Source of the DNA: Bryobacterales bacterium
Lineage (GTDB): Bacteria > Acidobacteriota > Terriglobia > Bryobacterales > Bryobacteraceae
Length of the DNA: 21,851 nucleotides
Direction: 5' to 3'
NCBI GenBank assembly: GCA_003132865.1
Contig: PKYZ01000666.1
Location: 5,405 to 27,255 of the forward strand
Below the pieces are notes generated by a model. That model did not search any database. It had not been told where the DNA came from and saw nothing but the letters and a program-made list of their open reading frames with translations. Shown piece after piece: positions 1 through 7,597 of the stretch. A program made the position numbers and the translations under genes. Position 1 is the stretch's first letter; each line of letters starts with the position of its first letter.

Positions 1-626
1 GGCGCGGCCTGCAAACGGGTGTGCATCGGCTGACGGCGGAAATCGTGCAGTGTGGCGACGCCAGCCACCACGCCGGCCAATGCCTCGGGAATCCGCGGAT
101 CGCCGGCATTGGCCAGGTGCATCTCGCCGTGGACACGATAACGATGAATCGCGGTGTGGAATGCCTCCTGCACCTGCCCGGCGGAGCCGCTAAAGACGAT
201 CGTACGGCCCCCGGCCGGAAGCTCGTCGATGGAGAAGCCCTGCGCGCCCAGCCACGACACGATCCGGCCGATGTCGTTGGGCGAGGCGCCGAAGCGCTCG
301 GCGAAGCTTTCCGGCGTGAGCCACTGGTGATAGACCGGGGAGCGCGGATCGTGCTGCGCATCGAGCACCTCGGCCAGCTCCTGCTGCTGGGCGGCATCCG
401 ATTGGAGCACCAGGATCATGCGTTCCAGGCGGGTTTCGGGCGCGGCTGGGCCCAAGTCGTACTCCATGCGGGCCAGCGGATGCCGGTTGCCGTGGAGTGA
501 AACGGTGCGGATCTCGTCAATCGCGGCCCGGATGCGGTCCGCGGGCTGCGCGCTGGACTGGGAAACAATGGAAAAGAAAGCGGAAAGCAGGATCGTAAAG
601 GAAACGGCGGTGGGACGACGGTGCAT
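1..626 (-). CDS. S53 (sedolisin/kumamolisin) peptidase, 5' part; gene runs off the left edge
   Basis: Reading leftwards from the ATG at 626, about 208 codons stay open to the window edge. A signal peptide (Arg-rich start, hydrophobic stretch to about residue 26, SSAQP cleavage region) is followed by a region typical of the pro-kumamolisin activation domain: ERMILVLQSD, an HQWLTPESFAERFG motif near residues 100-113, then NDIGRIVSWLGAQGF and VQEAFHTAIHRY. In this family the propeptide is cut off in acid to release a secreted Ser-Glu-Asp endopeptidase. The catalytic domain lies outside the window and cannot be checked. AAGGAG sits about 8 nt upstream of the ATG and fixes the start. The reading frame has no stop inside the window. 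The family call is strong; substrate and activity are unknown. Confidence 0.88.
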   Translation of the reverse strand, partial: MHRRPTAVSFTILLSAFFSIVSQSSAQPADRIRAAIDEIRTVSLHGNRHPLARMEYDLGPAAPETRLERMILVLQSDAAQQQELAEVLDAQHDPRSPVYHQWLTPESFAERFGASPNDIGRIVSWLGAQGFSIDELPAGGRTIVFSGSAGQVQEAFHTAIHRYRVHGEMHLANAGDPRIPEALAGVVAGVATLHDFRRQPMHTRLQAA

Positions 627-731
627 GCGCGGTCTCCTTGTGTTGGGAGCGGGGTCTGTCAACAGATGCTTATCGGCTGGAATTGGCGGCGCTTGCGAAA
701 TACCTAAACTGGCGTGGAAAGCGAGGCGGTT

Positions 732-1058
732 CTATCTCTCTCGATCTTCTCCAACCCAAGCTACGCGCCCTGGACTGATACTGCGGAGAGCGGCGAGAGC
801 AGCCGGAATGAGGGGAACCAGGTCCTCGATCTGATTCGATTGCGCGCCTAGAATGAGGATGGCAATTCCGCGGCCAGCAAGGTTCCTGCCGATGCTGGAT
901 GCCCTGGTCGATGGTCACCAGGACCTCGAATTCGGACCACCCCAATTCCTGCACTGTTCGACATTCGTGCCCGGAAGAGGCGTTTCAATGCGCGCGGCAG
1001 GCACTCGTCGAGCGTCGCCGCCTTCGAGATAATCCAGCAGGTTCTTGAATGGCACGTC
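732..1058 (-). pseudogene. Fused remnant of a DUF433 antitoxin / DUF5615 PIN-like toxin pair
   Basis: No intact frame exists, but pieces in different frames spell a known arrangement. From 1058 leftwards, VPFKNLLDYLEGG resembles the middle of a DUF433 antitoxin. It runs straight into LDECLPRALKRLF, the usual start of a DUF5615 PIN-like toxin, in another frame. A frame change then gives GHECRTVQELGWSEFEVLVTIDQGIQHRQ. A one-base gain near 880 shifts again to NLAGRGIAILILGAQSNQ and on to a TAG at 732-734. Relative to the family as I know it, about 14 codons are missing between GWS and EFEVLVTID, and the 3' half of the antitoxin is gone. The pair is therefore dead: at least two frameshifts and two deletions. 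Family assignment rests on recalled motifs, not a search. Confidence 0.65.
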
Positions 1059-1073
1059 CTAGCCGCGAAGCAT

Positions 1074-1119
1074 GCGTCCCGACGAGTCGGGACGCGGCAC
1101 GCAGGAGTGCGTACGCCAC
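1074..1119. repeat. 46-bp double-hairpin repeat, copy 1
   Basis: Two adjacent hairpins. The first is GCGTCCCGA / TCGGGACGC, a perfect 9-bp stem with a CGAG loop. The second pairs ACGCA with TGCGT around GGAG, extended by GGC/GCC. The element matches 19769-19814 at 43 of 46 positions in the same orientation. It lies directly downstream of the stop codon (1121-1123) of the minus-strand sigma-54 activator, where it could also act as a transcript end or mRNA stabiliser. It resembles REP-type dispersed intergenic palindromes. No transposase is nearby. Confidence 0.8.
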
Positions 1120-1120
1120 G

Positions 1121-2503
1121 CTACCGCAGATTGTGCTTCTTGATCTTATACCGCAGCTTGTCGCGGGTGATACCCAGTATGCGGGCGGCCTGCACTTGGT
1201 TGCCGCCCGCGCGGTCGAGGGCCTGTTCGATGACGCGGCGCTCCTGCTCATCGAACGACAGTTCCCCGTCCGCCCTGGCGGGTTGCGCCGCTGGCAGTGG
1301 GGCGCCCGCGCCGGCGACGCCTTGCCGCATGTATTGCGGAAGATCGGCCACGTCGATGGCCTCGCCGGCCGCCAGCATGCACGCGTGCCCGATCACATTC
1401 TCCAGCTCCCGCACGTTGCCGGGCCAGGAGTGGCGCGCCAGCAGAATTTGCGCTCGCGGGGTCATCGACTCCACCGGCTTCTTGTACTGCGCCGCGAATT
1501 TCTGAATGAAGAAACGCTCCAGCAGCGGCAGATCTTCCTTGCGGTCGGCCAGCGCCGGCGTTTTGATCTCCACCATGGAGAGCCGGTAATACAAATCCTC
1601 GCGGAAGCGCTTCTCCGCGATTTGTGCGCGCAGATCGTGATTGGTGGCGGCCACCACGCGCACATCCACCTGGCGCGCGCTCAGCGAGCCGACCCGCTGC
1701 ACTTCCCGATTCTGCAGGACGCGCAGCAGCTTGGCCTGGGTCGCCAGCGGCATATCGCCGATCTCATCCAGGAAAAGCGTGCCCCCATGCGCGTATTCGA
1801 ACAGGCCCATCTTGTTGGTCGTGGCGCCGGTGAATGCGCCCTTCACGTGTCCGAACAGCTCGCTTTCGAACAGTGTCTCCACCACCGCCGAACAATTGCA
1901 GACCACCATCGGGCCGGACGCCTGGCTGAGCTTGTGCAGCGCGTGCGCCACCAGCTCTTTGCCGGTGCCGGTGGGTCCGGTCACGGCGCAGGTGCGATAG
2001 TGCGGCGCCACGCGGCGGATCTGCGCGAACATCTCCCACATCAGCGGGCTGCGCCCCACCATGCCTTCGAATTGGCAGGTGTCCATCAATTCGCTATCCA
2101 ATTGACTGGCCCGCTGGCGGCGGCGCGCATCGGTGGCCAGCTTGCCGATGCGCTCGCGCAACACGGGGATTGAAATGGGCTTCGTCAGGTAATCGCAAGC
2201 GCCCTTCTTGATGGCTTCCACCGCGGCGTCGGTGGAGTAGTGGGCGGTCATCAGAACCACGTCGATGGCGGGATCCACATCCAGTATCCGGCTCAGCAAT
2301 TCCATGCCGTTCATCTTGGGCATCACCACATCGCTCAGTACGATTTCCGGGCGTTCGCGGCGCACCAACTCCAAGCCGCGCTCCGGATCGTCCGCGGTCA
2401 GGACGCGCAGGCCATTGTCCGAAAGCGCCTCCGAGACAAGCTCCAGGCTTTGCGGATCGTCGTCGATGGCGAGTAGCTTGATGCGCGGCGGCGTGGCGTT
2501 CAT
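1121..2503 (-). CDS. Sigma-54-dependent response regulator (NtrC/AtoC/ZraR type)
   Basis: A 460-aa protein with the full three-domain layout. The receiver (about residues 8-120) has the acidic pair at D14-D16 and phosphoacceptor D58 (VLSDVVMPKMNG). The AAA+ sigma-54 activation domain (about 145-375) has Walker A GPTGTGKE at 176-183, an intact GAFTGA loop at 222-227, Walker B GTLFLDEIGD with D246/E247, and SWPGNVRELENVI near 359. A Fis-type helix-turn-helix (about 415-460) ends in AARILGITRDKLRYKI. Every key residue is intact, so it should bind an enhancer site and remodel sigma-54 polymerase when phosphorylated. It begins six bases after the CheY-like gene and is last in a kinase-regulator-activator operon, so the 902-aa kinase is its likely partner. 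Target genes are unknown. Confidence 0.95.
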   Translation of the reverse strand: MNATPPRIKLLAIDDDPQSLELVSEALSDNGLRVLTADDPERGLELVRRERPEIVLSDVVMPKMNGMELLSRILDVDPAIDVVLMTAHYSTDAAVEAIKKGACDYLTKPISIPVLRERIGKLATDARRRQRASQLDSELMDTCQFEGMVGRSPLMWEMFAQIRRVAPHYRTCAVTGPTGTGKELVAHALHKLSQASGPMVVCNCSAVVETLFESELFGHVKGAFTGATTNKMGLFEYAHGGTLFLDEIGDMPLATQAKLLRVLQNREVQRVGSLSARQVDVRVVAATNHDLRAQIAEKRFREDLYYRLSMVEIKTPALADRKEDLPLLERFFIQKFAAQYKKPVESMTPRAQILLARHSWPGNVRELENVIGHACMLAAGEAIDVADLPQYMRQGVAGAGAPLPAAQPARADGELSFDEQERRVIEQALDRAGGNQVQAARILGITRDKLRYKIKKHNLR

Positions 2504-2509
2504 GGCGTG

Positions 2510-2872
2510 CTAAAGAAACCTTTTGATTTCCTGCCGTAGCGCGACGATCTCCACGGGTTTGGTGATATAGCCATCGAAGCCGGCATCCAGCGCGCGGTCG
2601 CGGTCGCCTTGCATGGCGAAAGCCGTCAGCGCCACCACATGCAGGTTGGAAAGCCGCGGATCGGCGCGCAATTCGCGGAGCACGCCGTAGCCATCCAGGC
2701 GGGGCATCTGGATATCCACCAGCACCAGGTCAGGCGCGTTTTCGCGCGCCCTGGTCACGGCGTCCTGGCCATCGGCGGCTTCGACTACCTCATAGCCGCT
2801 CATTTCCAGCACTTCCCGGATCAACTCGCGGCTGGCGGCGTTATCGTCCGCCACTAGGATCTTTCTACTCAT
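2510..2872 (-). CDS. Single-domain response regulator (CheY/DivK-like)
   Basis: A 120-aa stand-alone receiver with no output domain. The acidic pair is D9/D10, the phosphoacceptor D53 (LVDIQMPRLDG), the conserved Thr lies in ALTAFAM, and the Lys is K105 (YITKPVE). All residues needed for phosphotransfer are present. The DIQMPRLDGY and FDGYITKPVE wording is typical of receivers that serve hybrid kinases as phosphorelay or feedback partners, as DivK does. It lies between the hybrid kinase (7 nt gap) and the sigma-54 activator (6 nt gap), so the three are almost certainly co-transcribed and translationally coupled. It may pass phosphate on or compete for it with the activator; the sequence cannot say which. 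Confidence 0.93.
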   Translation of the reverse strand: MSRKILVADDNAASRELIREVLEMSGYEVVEAADGQDAVTRARENAPDLVLVDIQMPRLDGYGVLRELRADPRLSNLHVVALTAFAMQGDRDRALDAGFDGYITKPVEIVALRQEIKRFL

Positions 2873-2879
2873 ACGCGGC

Positions 2880-5588
2880 TCATACGCGGCCCGCCTGGGC
2901 GCCCACGGCGCGGCGTAGATCGGCCAGCAACTGCTTCTTCCATTCGCGGCCTTTTTGGAAAAGGCCGATGGTCTCGTGGCGCAGCATTTCGATTTCGTTA
3001 TCGGTCAAATCCTTGGCCGTCAGAACCAGCACCGGGATATTGCGCAAACCAGGATCTTCTTTCATGCGCAGCAGCATCTCGAAGCCATCCATTTCGGGCA
3101 TGATCAGGTCCAGCAGAATGGCGCTCACCGAGATGTGCGCCAGTGCCTCCAACGCCTCTTTGCCGCTCGACGCCAGCACGGGAATATAGCCATCCGATTC
3201 CAGCATTTCCTTGAGCAGCTCACGCGTGCCGGCTTCGTCGTCCACTACCAGCACCTTGGCGGGACCGTCGGATCCCGGTCCGATATGCCGGCGAATGGTT
3301 TCGAGCAGCACTTCTTTATCGACCGGTTTCACCAGGTATTCGGCGGCGCCCAGCGCCAGTCCGATCTTGGGTTCATCGACCACGGTGACCACAATCACGG
3401 GAATGCCGGCGGTGACCGGCGTTTTCTTCAACTCATAGAGCGTGTCCCAGCCGCCTTTGCCGGGCATGAGCATGTTCAGGGTAATGGCATCCGGCACGTG
3501 TTCGGCGGCCTTGGCCAGGGCCTCCGCCGACGAACCCGCGGTAATCAGTTGATACCCCTCGGGCTCCAACCAACTCGCCAGGAGCTCGCGGGCGGGGGCC
3601 TCGTCGTCCACTACCAGAACCAGTGGGCGGTCGCGCGGCGGCCCCATCTCGACCCCGCCGGCGTCCTCGGGCGCGGCATCTTCCGACTGGGCGCGGCCGG
3701 CCGGCATGGTGAAGCTAAGCCGCGCGCCCTTGTTCGGCTCACTCTCCACCCAGATGCGCCCGCCATGTTCCTCCACCAAGCGCTTGCTGATGGCCAGTCC
3801 GAGACCGGTCCCTTCCTTAATGCCTTTGGTGGTGGCTCCCGCCTGGTGGAATGCATCGAAAATAGCTTCCTGCTCCTCAATGGGAATTCCCAGGCCGGTG
3901 TCGCTGACGGAGACCGTGAGGCGGCCGCGGCGCTCGGTGGCCTCCACCCAGATCTTGCCGCCATCGGGGGTGAACTTGACCGCGTTGCTCAGCAGGTTAA
4001 ACAAGATTTGCTTGAATCGGATGCGGTCGGCGAAGACCGTCACATCCGGTCCCATGCTGCTATGCACCGCGATGCTCTTGGCCGCGGCGGCGGCCCGGAT
4101 GCCGGTCAGAACATCGGCCAGGACCGTGGTTACGGGCACGTTCTCCCGGCTCAGTTCCAGACGGCCGGCTTCCACCTTCGAAAGGTCCAGAATGTCATTG
4201 ATCAACGCCAGCAGATGCCGCGCGCCCTGCTGGATGTGACCGACGAATCGCTGTTGCTTGGAGGACAGCGCTCCGGCGGTCTGTTCGGCGAGCAAGTCCG
4301 AGAAACCGATGATGGCGTTCAACGGCGTGCGCAACTCGTGGCTCATGCTGGCCAGGAATTCGCTCTTCATGCGATTGGCGCGTTCCACCTCGCGGTTGCG
4401 CAGCTCCAGCTCTTTGTTGGCGGCCGCCAGCTTCGTATTCAGTGCGGCCACGGCCTCTTCGGCCTCTTTGCGCTTGGTGATATCGCGATTGGTTTCCAGA
4501 ACGGCGACGGGGGTTTCATCCGTTCCGCGTACCAGAATGTGGCGGCTTTCGACGGTGATGCGGACGCCATCGCGGCGTGTGTGCCGCAGCTCGCCATCCC
4601 AGCGGCCGCCGCGGTCGATCGCCGCTTCCACCTCCTCCAGGGAGACCGGAGACCCGGTCTGAAACAACGTATGGGTGACCTGGCCCGCGGCCTCCGCGGC
4701 GGACCACCCGTAAATCTCCTGGGCACCGGCGTTCCATTGCAGAATCCGGCCGCCGGGCTCGCGCACGATAATGGCATCGTGCGACGCTTCGATCAACTGC
4801 GCCTGCCGGCGCAAGGCCAATTCGGTGCGATTACGGTCCGTCATATCGCGGACAACGCACAGGACCTGCGGGCCATCCTTGGTGTCCAGCGGGCTCAAAG
4901 TGATATCCACAGGGAACTCGCTGCCGTCGGCGCGGCGGGCCCACAAGTCCAAACCGGATCCCATGGGCCGCACAGCCGGCTTTGCCTGGTAATGCTCGCG
5001 GTACGCCGGATGCCGGTCGCGAAAACGGCTGGGCACTAGCTCGTCGACAGACTTGCCCAGCAAGTCGTCCAACCGGCAACGGAACATTTCGCCCGCCAGC
5101 GAATTCGCCAATGCGATGTGGCCCTGGCGGTCCACCTGGAGGATGGCGTCCGGAGAGGCCTCGAAGATCTGGCGGAACCGTAGATCCGCCCGGACCACGT
5201 CCCGGGCGCCGGGATCGTGCCGCGCGGCCTTCAGCTCCAGGACTTGCTTGGCGGAAATCGGCAGGCGGAAAAGTTCGCCGGTGTGCAAGCAGTCCGCGGC
5301 GCCTTCCAGAACGCAATTCATCAGCAGGCGCGTCTCGGCCTCACGGGCCAAAACGATGAGAGGGACCAACTCGGCGCGTGCGCGCAAGGCTTCCAGTGCA
5401 GCGCGCCAGCTCCAGCCGGGGGCTGCGTATTCCGTCACTATCAGATCGTACCCGGTGCCATCGAGGATGGCGGACAGATCCTCCGGTTTTTCGGCGGTGG
5501 CATGGCCCGCGTCGAAACCCGCGCGCGCCAATTCGCGCATGCAATGCTCCGCGATTTCGGGCTGGGTCTTAAGAAATAAAACGTGCAA
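2880..5588 (-). CDS. Hybrid sensor histidine kinase with two PAS domains and three receiver-like domains
   Basis: A 902-aa protein, probably cytoplasmic since no membrane segment is visible. Order: N-terminal receiver-like domain (1-118); PAS (about 136-255); PAS-PAC (about 262-378); coiled coil (about 372-408); HisKA with H417 in SMSHELRTPLN; HATPase with N-box Asn535, DTGLGIP and GTGLGLAIS; receiver 1 (about 654-770); receiver 2 (about 777-895). The N-terminal domain has Glu53 (VTEYAAPG) where Asp is expected. Receiver 1 has Asn705 (ITLNMLMPG) instead of Asp. Only receiver 2 keeps its phosphoacceptor, D827 (LLDLIMPEMDG), with Lys879. The start is a TTG at 5588 behind AGGGGG; the nearby ATG at 5601 is out of frame, and the next in-frame Met would remove the first beta strand. 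It is first in an operon with a CheY-like protein and an NtrC-type activator. Confidence 0.93.
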   Translation of the reverse strand: MHVLFLKTQPEIAEHCMRELARAGFDAGHATAEKPEDLSAILDGTGYDLIVTEYAAPGWSWRAALEALRARAELVPLIVLAREAETRLLMNCVLEGAADCLHTGELFRLPISAKQVLELKAARHDPGARDVVRADLRFRQIFEASPDAILQVDRQGHIALANSLAGEMFRCRLDDLLGKSVDELVPSRFRDRHPAYREHYQAKPAVRPMGSGLDLWARRADGSEFPVDITLSPLDTKDGPQVLCVVRDMTDRNRTELALRRQAQLIEASHDAIIVREPGGRILQWNAGAQEIYGWSAAEAAGQVTHTLFQTGSPVSLEEVEAAIDRGGRWDGELRHTRRDGVRITVESRHILVRGTDETPVAVLETNRDITKRKEAEEAVAALNTKLAAANKELELRNREVERANRMKSEFLASMSHELRTPLNAIIGFSDLLAEQTAGALSSKQQRFVGHIQQGARHLLALINDILDLSKVEAGRLELSRENVPVTTVLADVLTGIRAAAAAKSIAVHSSMGPDVTVFADRIRFKQILFNLLSNAVKFTPDGGKIWVEATERRGRLTVSVSDTGLGIPIEEQEAIFDAFHQAGATTKGIKEGTGLGLAISKRLVEEHGGRIWVESEPNKGARLSFTMPAGRAQSEDAAPEDAGGVEMGPPRDRPLVLVVDDEAPARELLASWLEPEGYQLITAGSSAEALAKAAEHVPDAITLNMLMPGKGGWDTLYELKKTPVTAGIPVIVVTVVDEPKIGLALGAAEYLVKPVDKEVLLETIRRHIGPGSDGPAKVLVVDDEAGTRELLKEMLESDGYIPVLASSGKEALEALAHISVSAILLDLIMPEMDGFEMLLRMKEDPGLRNIPVLVLTAKDLTDNEIEMLRHETIGLFQKGREWKKQLLADLRRAVGAQAGRV

Positions 5589-5610
5589 AGCGCCCCCTCA
5601 TTTGTCTAAT

Positions 5611-5639
5611 AATATACAATCTCGGGGACCACTCGCTAA
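5611..5639 (-). promoter_or_regulatory. Possible promoter for the signalling operon
   Basis: On the minus strand TATATT (5611-5616) lies 17 nt downstream of TTAGCG (5634-5639). This AT-rich patch is the only one between the preceding gene and the TTG start of the hybrid kinase at 5588. The -35 match is poor and overlaps the stop codon of the upstream small gene. Weak evidence from position and composition only. Confidence 0.3.
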
Positions 5640-5878
5640 CGCTCGTGGCTCGGTGCGGGCGCCTCCTCGGGCGCGGAGGCGAACGCCTGGTTGCGGCGCC
5701 AGGCCAGAAACAGGAATCCGCCCAGGATGCAGAAAGGCGGCAACCCCAGCAGCACGATGCCCATGTTGAGCAGGTGGGCGCGGGCTGAATTTTGAGCCGC
5801 TGCCGTGCGGTAGCACATCACGCACTGCGCCCAACTATTCGCGCAGATGAGAAAAAGCGCTAAGCCCAAGCGTTTCAT
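5636..5878 (-). CDS. Small secreted or membrane protein at the end of the cox operon
   Basis: An 80-aa protein with a signal-like N-terminus (MKRLGLALFLICANSWA), a CVMC Cys-x-x-Cys pair just after it, and one strong membrane span (about residues 39-61) followed by a short charged Pro/Glu-rich tail. Its ATG overlaps the stop of the subunit IV gene by four bases (ATGA), so the two are translationally coupled. The CxxC next to the membrane and the operon position suggest a role in oxidase assembly, such as copper or redox handling, but that is only inference. I do not recognise a named family. A 78-aa frame on the same strand overlaps it and looks spurious. Confidence 0.75.
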   Translation of the reverse strand: MKRLGLALFLICANSWAQCVMCYRTAAAQNSARAHLLNMGIVLLGLPPFCILGGFLFLAWRRNQAFASAPEEAPAPSHER

Positions 5879-6198
5879 CGCGGCCTCATCATCATCAGCC
5901 GGCTGGAGTCCGGCATGAACATTACAAGCATCAGGACGATGCAGAGAATCAGCATGGGGAACAGTGTCAGGAACAGGCTCAACTTCTCAAACCTCAAATG
6001 CATGAAATAAGCGATAATCAGCGCCGCCTTGATCACCGACAGACCCACCAGGGCCGTCAAAAAGATGATCACGGGAATCTGCTCGTAGGCCAGGAAGACC
6101 TCGACACCGGTCATGAATAGCAAGGCAAACCAGACGGTGACGAATGCCTTGGTGGTGGCGCCGTCAATGTGCTCGACTGCTTCGGAGTGAGTGCTCAT
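5875..6198 (-). CDS. Cytochrome c oxidase subunit IV (prokaryotic COX4 type)
   Basis: A 107-aa membrane protein with three predicted spans (about residues 17-37, 43-66 and 74-95). The motif KAALIIAYFMHLRFE, spanning the end of helix 2, is the recognisable signature of the small fourth subunit of caa3/bo3-type haem-copper oxidases. This subunit has no cofactors and helps assemble or stabilise subunits I-III in the inner membrane. The start has AAGGAA about 8 nt upstream. The gene lies 26 nt behind the second subunit III gene and overlaps the following small gene by four bases. Length and topology are normal for the family. Confidence 0.9.
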   Translation of the reverse strand: MSTHSEAVEHIDGATTKAFVTVWFALLFMTGVEVFLAYEQIPVIIFLTALVGLSVIKAALIIAYFMHLRFEKLSLFLTLFPMLILCIVLMLVMFMPDSSRLMMMRPR

Positions 6199-6224
6199 GA
6201 GTAAGTTCCTTTGTCATGGCTTCG

Positions 6225-6857
6225 CTATATACGGGCCGACATCAAATAGACCAGCGGGAAGATGAACATCCACACCAGGTCCACAAAGTGCCAATACAGA
6301 CCGCTTACTTCCACGTCCTCCGCCTTGAATTTGCCGCGGCCCACGGCAAAGGCGATAATGCCCAGGTAGATCAGGCCGATGACGACGTGAGTCATGTGCA
6401 ATCCCGTGAGCGCGAAAAACGTGCCGCCGAACAGCGGCACTCCCCAGGGGTTGTCGAAGGGTGTGACATGCTCGTTGTGGATCAGGTTCAGCCACTCGGT
6501 AAGGTGCAGCGCGACGAAAGCTGCGCCGCCCCCCATGGTGGCCAGGATCCAGCCGACGGCGGCCTTGCGGTTGCCACGATTCATGGCGTGCACTCCCATG
6601 ACCATGGTCAAGCTGCTGGAGAGCAGGCAGAAGGTCATGACCGTGGAAAAAATAATGCTGGGCGAAAAATGAAACGGCGTGGGCCAGTTGGGCGTGGCCA
6701 GCCGCACGTAGGTGTACGCCATCAGCAGCGCGGAGAATGTCAGCGCGTCGGAGATGATGAACAGCCACATCCCGAACTTCTTCGAATTCACGGCGTATGG
6801 CGAACGCCCGCCTGACCAGACCGAGGTCATGGTTGCCGCCGAATTGCCTTGGGACAT
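6225..6857 (-). CDS. Cytochrome c oxidase subunit III (second of two)
   Basis: About 210 residues with five predicted spans. Subunit III features include KFGMWLFIISDALTFSALL near the start, a conserved Glu in ALHLTEWLNLI, FALTGLHMTHVVIGL, and the C-terminal YWHFVDLVWMFIFPLVYL. The family forms the non-catalytic third core subunit of the inner-membrane oxidase. Two starts are possible: TTG at 6863 and ATG at 6857, two codons apart. I prefer the ATG because the GGGGG run upstream is then about 10 nt away rather than 3. It follows the other subunit III gene almost without a gap. The two proteins differ clearly in sequence, so this is an old paralogous pair rather than a recent duplication. Confidence 0.92.
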   Translation of the reverse strand: MSQGNSAATMTSVWSGGRSPYAVNSKKFGMWLFIISDALTFSALLMAYTYVRLATPNWPTPFHFSPSIIFSTVMTFCLLSSSLTMVMGVHAMNRGNRKAAVGWILATMGGGAAFVALHLTEWLNLIHNEHVTPFDNPWGVPLFGGTFFALTGLHMTHVVIGLIYLGIIAFAVGRGKFKAEDVEVSGLYWHFVDLVWMFIFPLVYLMSARI

Positions 6858-6864
6858 CGACAAA

Positions 6865-7500
6865 TTACCCCCAAACGAGAAATAGAGCCATCAAGTAAAG
6901 CCAAAGGCCATCCACGAAATGCCAGAAGACCGCGCTGACATCCACCGCCGTGCGCTTTCCAGGCCCCAGCCGCAAGCGGAGCGCCTGCACGTCGACGTAG
7001 GCGAGAGCCGACAGACCGCCCACGATGTGCAGGCCGTGGGCCGCCGTGAGCAGGTAGAAAAACGAGCTGCTGGGATTGGTGGCCACGAAGATGCCGGCCG
7101 CATTCAATTGCCGCCAGGCGAACGCCTGACCCAGCAGAAACATAGCCCCGAGCACCGTGCCTGCGGTCCAATAGCGGCTGAATGCGGTGCGCCGCCCGCT
7201 CTTGAGCGACCGCCGCGCCAGTTCCAGCAGGAGACTGCTGGCGAGCAGGACGCCGGTATTCACCCATACGATCCGCGGCAGCGGCAACGCGACCCAATCG
7301 TTGGATATGCCGCGGCGCACCACGAAGGCGCTGGTGAAGGCCGCAAAAGCCATGGTGGTGGCGGCCAGCAACACCATCAGGCCGGTCATGGACGCGCGGC
7401 GCGATGCGCCCCGGCCGTCCGATCCTCCTCCGCCGCCGTAGCCGCCTCCGCGGGGAGGGGCGGGCGGTTTGATTATGTCCGATGTGATGGAGCTGGGCAT
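6865..7500 (-). CDS. Cytochrome c oxidase subunit III-like protein (first of two)
   Basis: A 211-aa membrane protein. A disordered Pro/Gly/Ser-rich N-terminus (residues 1-36, with PPRGGGYGGGGG) precedes five spans. Subunit III signatures are FFYLLTAAHGLHIVGGL and VFWHFVDGLWLYLMALFLV. It lacks the acidic TEW-type segment seen in its downstream partner. Adjacent divergent subunit III genes are a known arrangement in caa3-type operons of Acidobacteriota and Bacteroidota. No clear ribosome binding site precedes the ATG at 7500. Immediately upstream there is a double-hairpin repeat and an unrelated TPR gene, not the subunit I gene that would normally be there. Confidence 0.88.
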   Translation of the reverse strand: MPSSITSDIIKPPAPPRGGGYGGGGGSDGRGASRRASMTGLMVLLAATTMAFAAFTSAFVVRRGISNDWVALPLPRIVWVNTGVLLASSLLLELARRSLKSGRRTAFSRYWTAGTVLGAMFLLGQAFAWRQLNAAGIFVATNPSSSFFYLLTAAHGLHIVGGLSALAYVDVQALRLRLGPGKRTAVDVSAVFWHFVDGLWLYLMALFLVWG

Positions 7501-7535
7501 CTAAAAATCCGTGGCCATTACCACTGCCTCGTGGG

Positions 7536-7573
7536 GCAGGACTCCAGTCCTGCGGCCGACGTCCACGTCGGCC
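7536..7573. repeat. Double-hairpin intergenic repeat, second type
   Basis: Two perfect palindromes lie end to end: GCAGGACT-CC-AGTCCTGC (7536-7553) and GGCCGACGT-CC-ACGTCGGCC (7554-7573). The architecture of two abutting short hairpins matches the 46-bp repeat at 1074 and 19769, but the sequence is different. It fills most of the 97-nt gap between the TPR gene stop and the start of the subunit III gene. Only one copy is in the window. It could be a dispersed REP-like element or a terminator for the TPR gene. Confidence 0.7.
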
Positions 7574-7597
7574 TGTGCGGGGTCCTGGAGGAGGCGT

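Noticed and set aside
1049..2173. 374-codon plus-strand frame opposite the sigma-54 activator
   Set aside because: Low-complexity His/Arg/Ala composition and no motif; antisense shadow of a clear gene.
2955..5039. 694-codon open frame on the plus strand opposite the hybrid kinase
   Set aside because: It is rich in His, Gln, Arg and Gly with no domain, and lies wholly antisense to a kinase with intact motifs. It reflects GC-rich codon bias.
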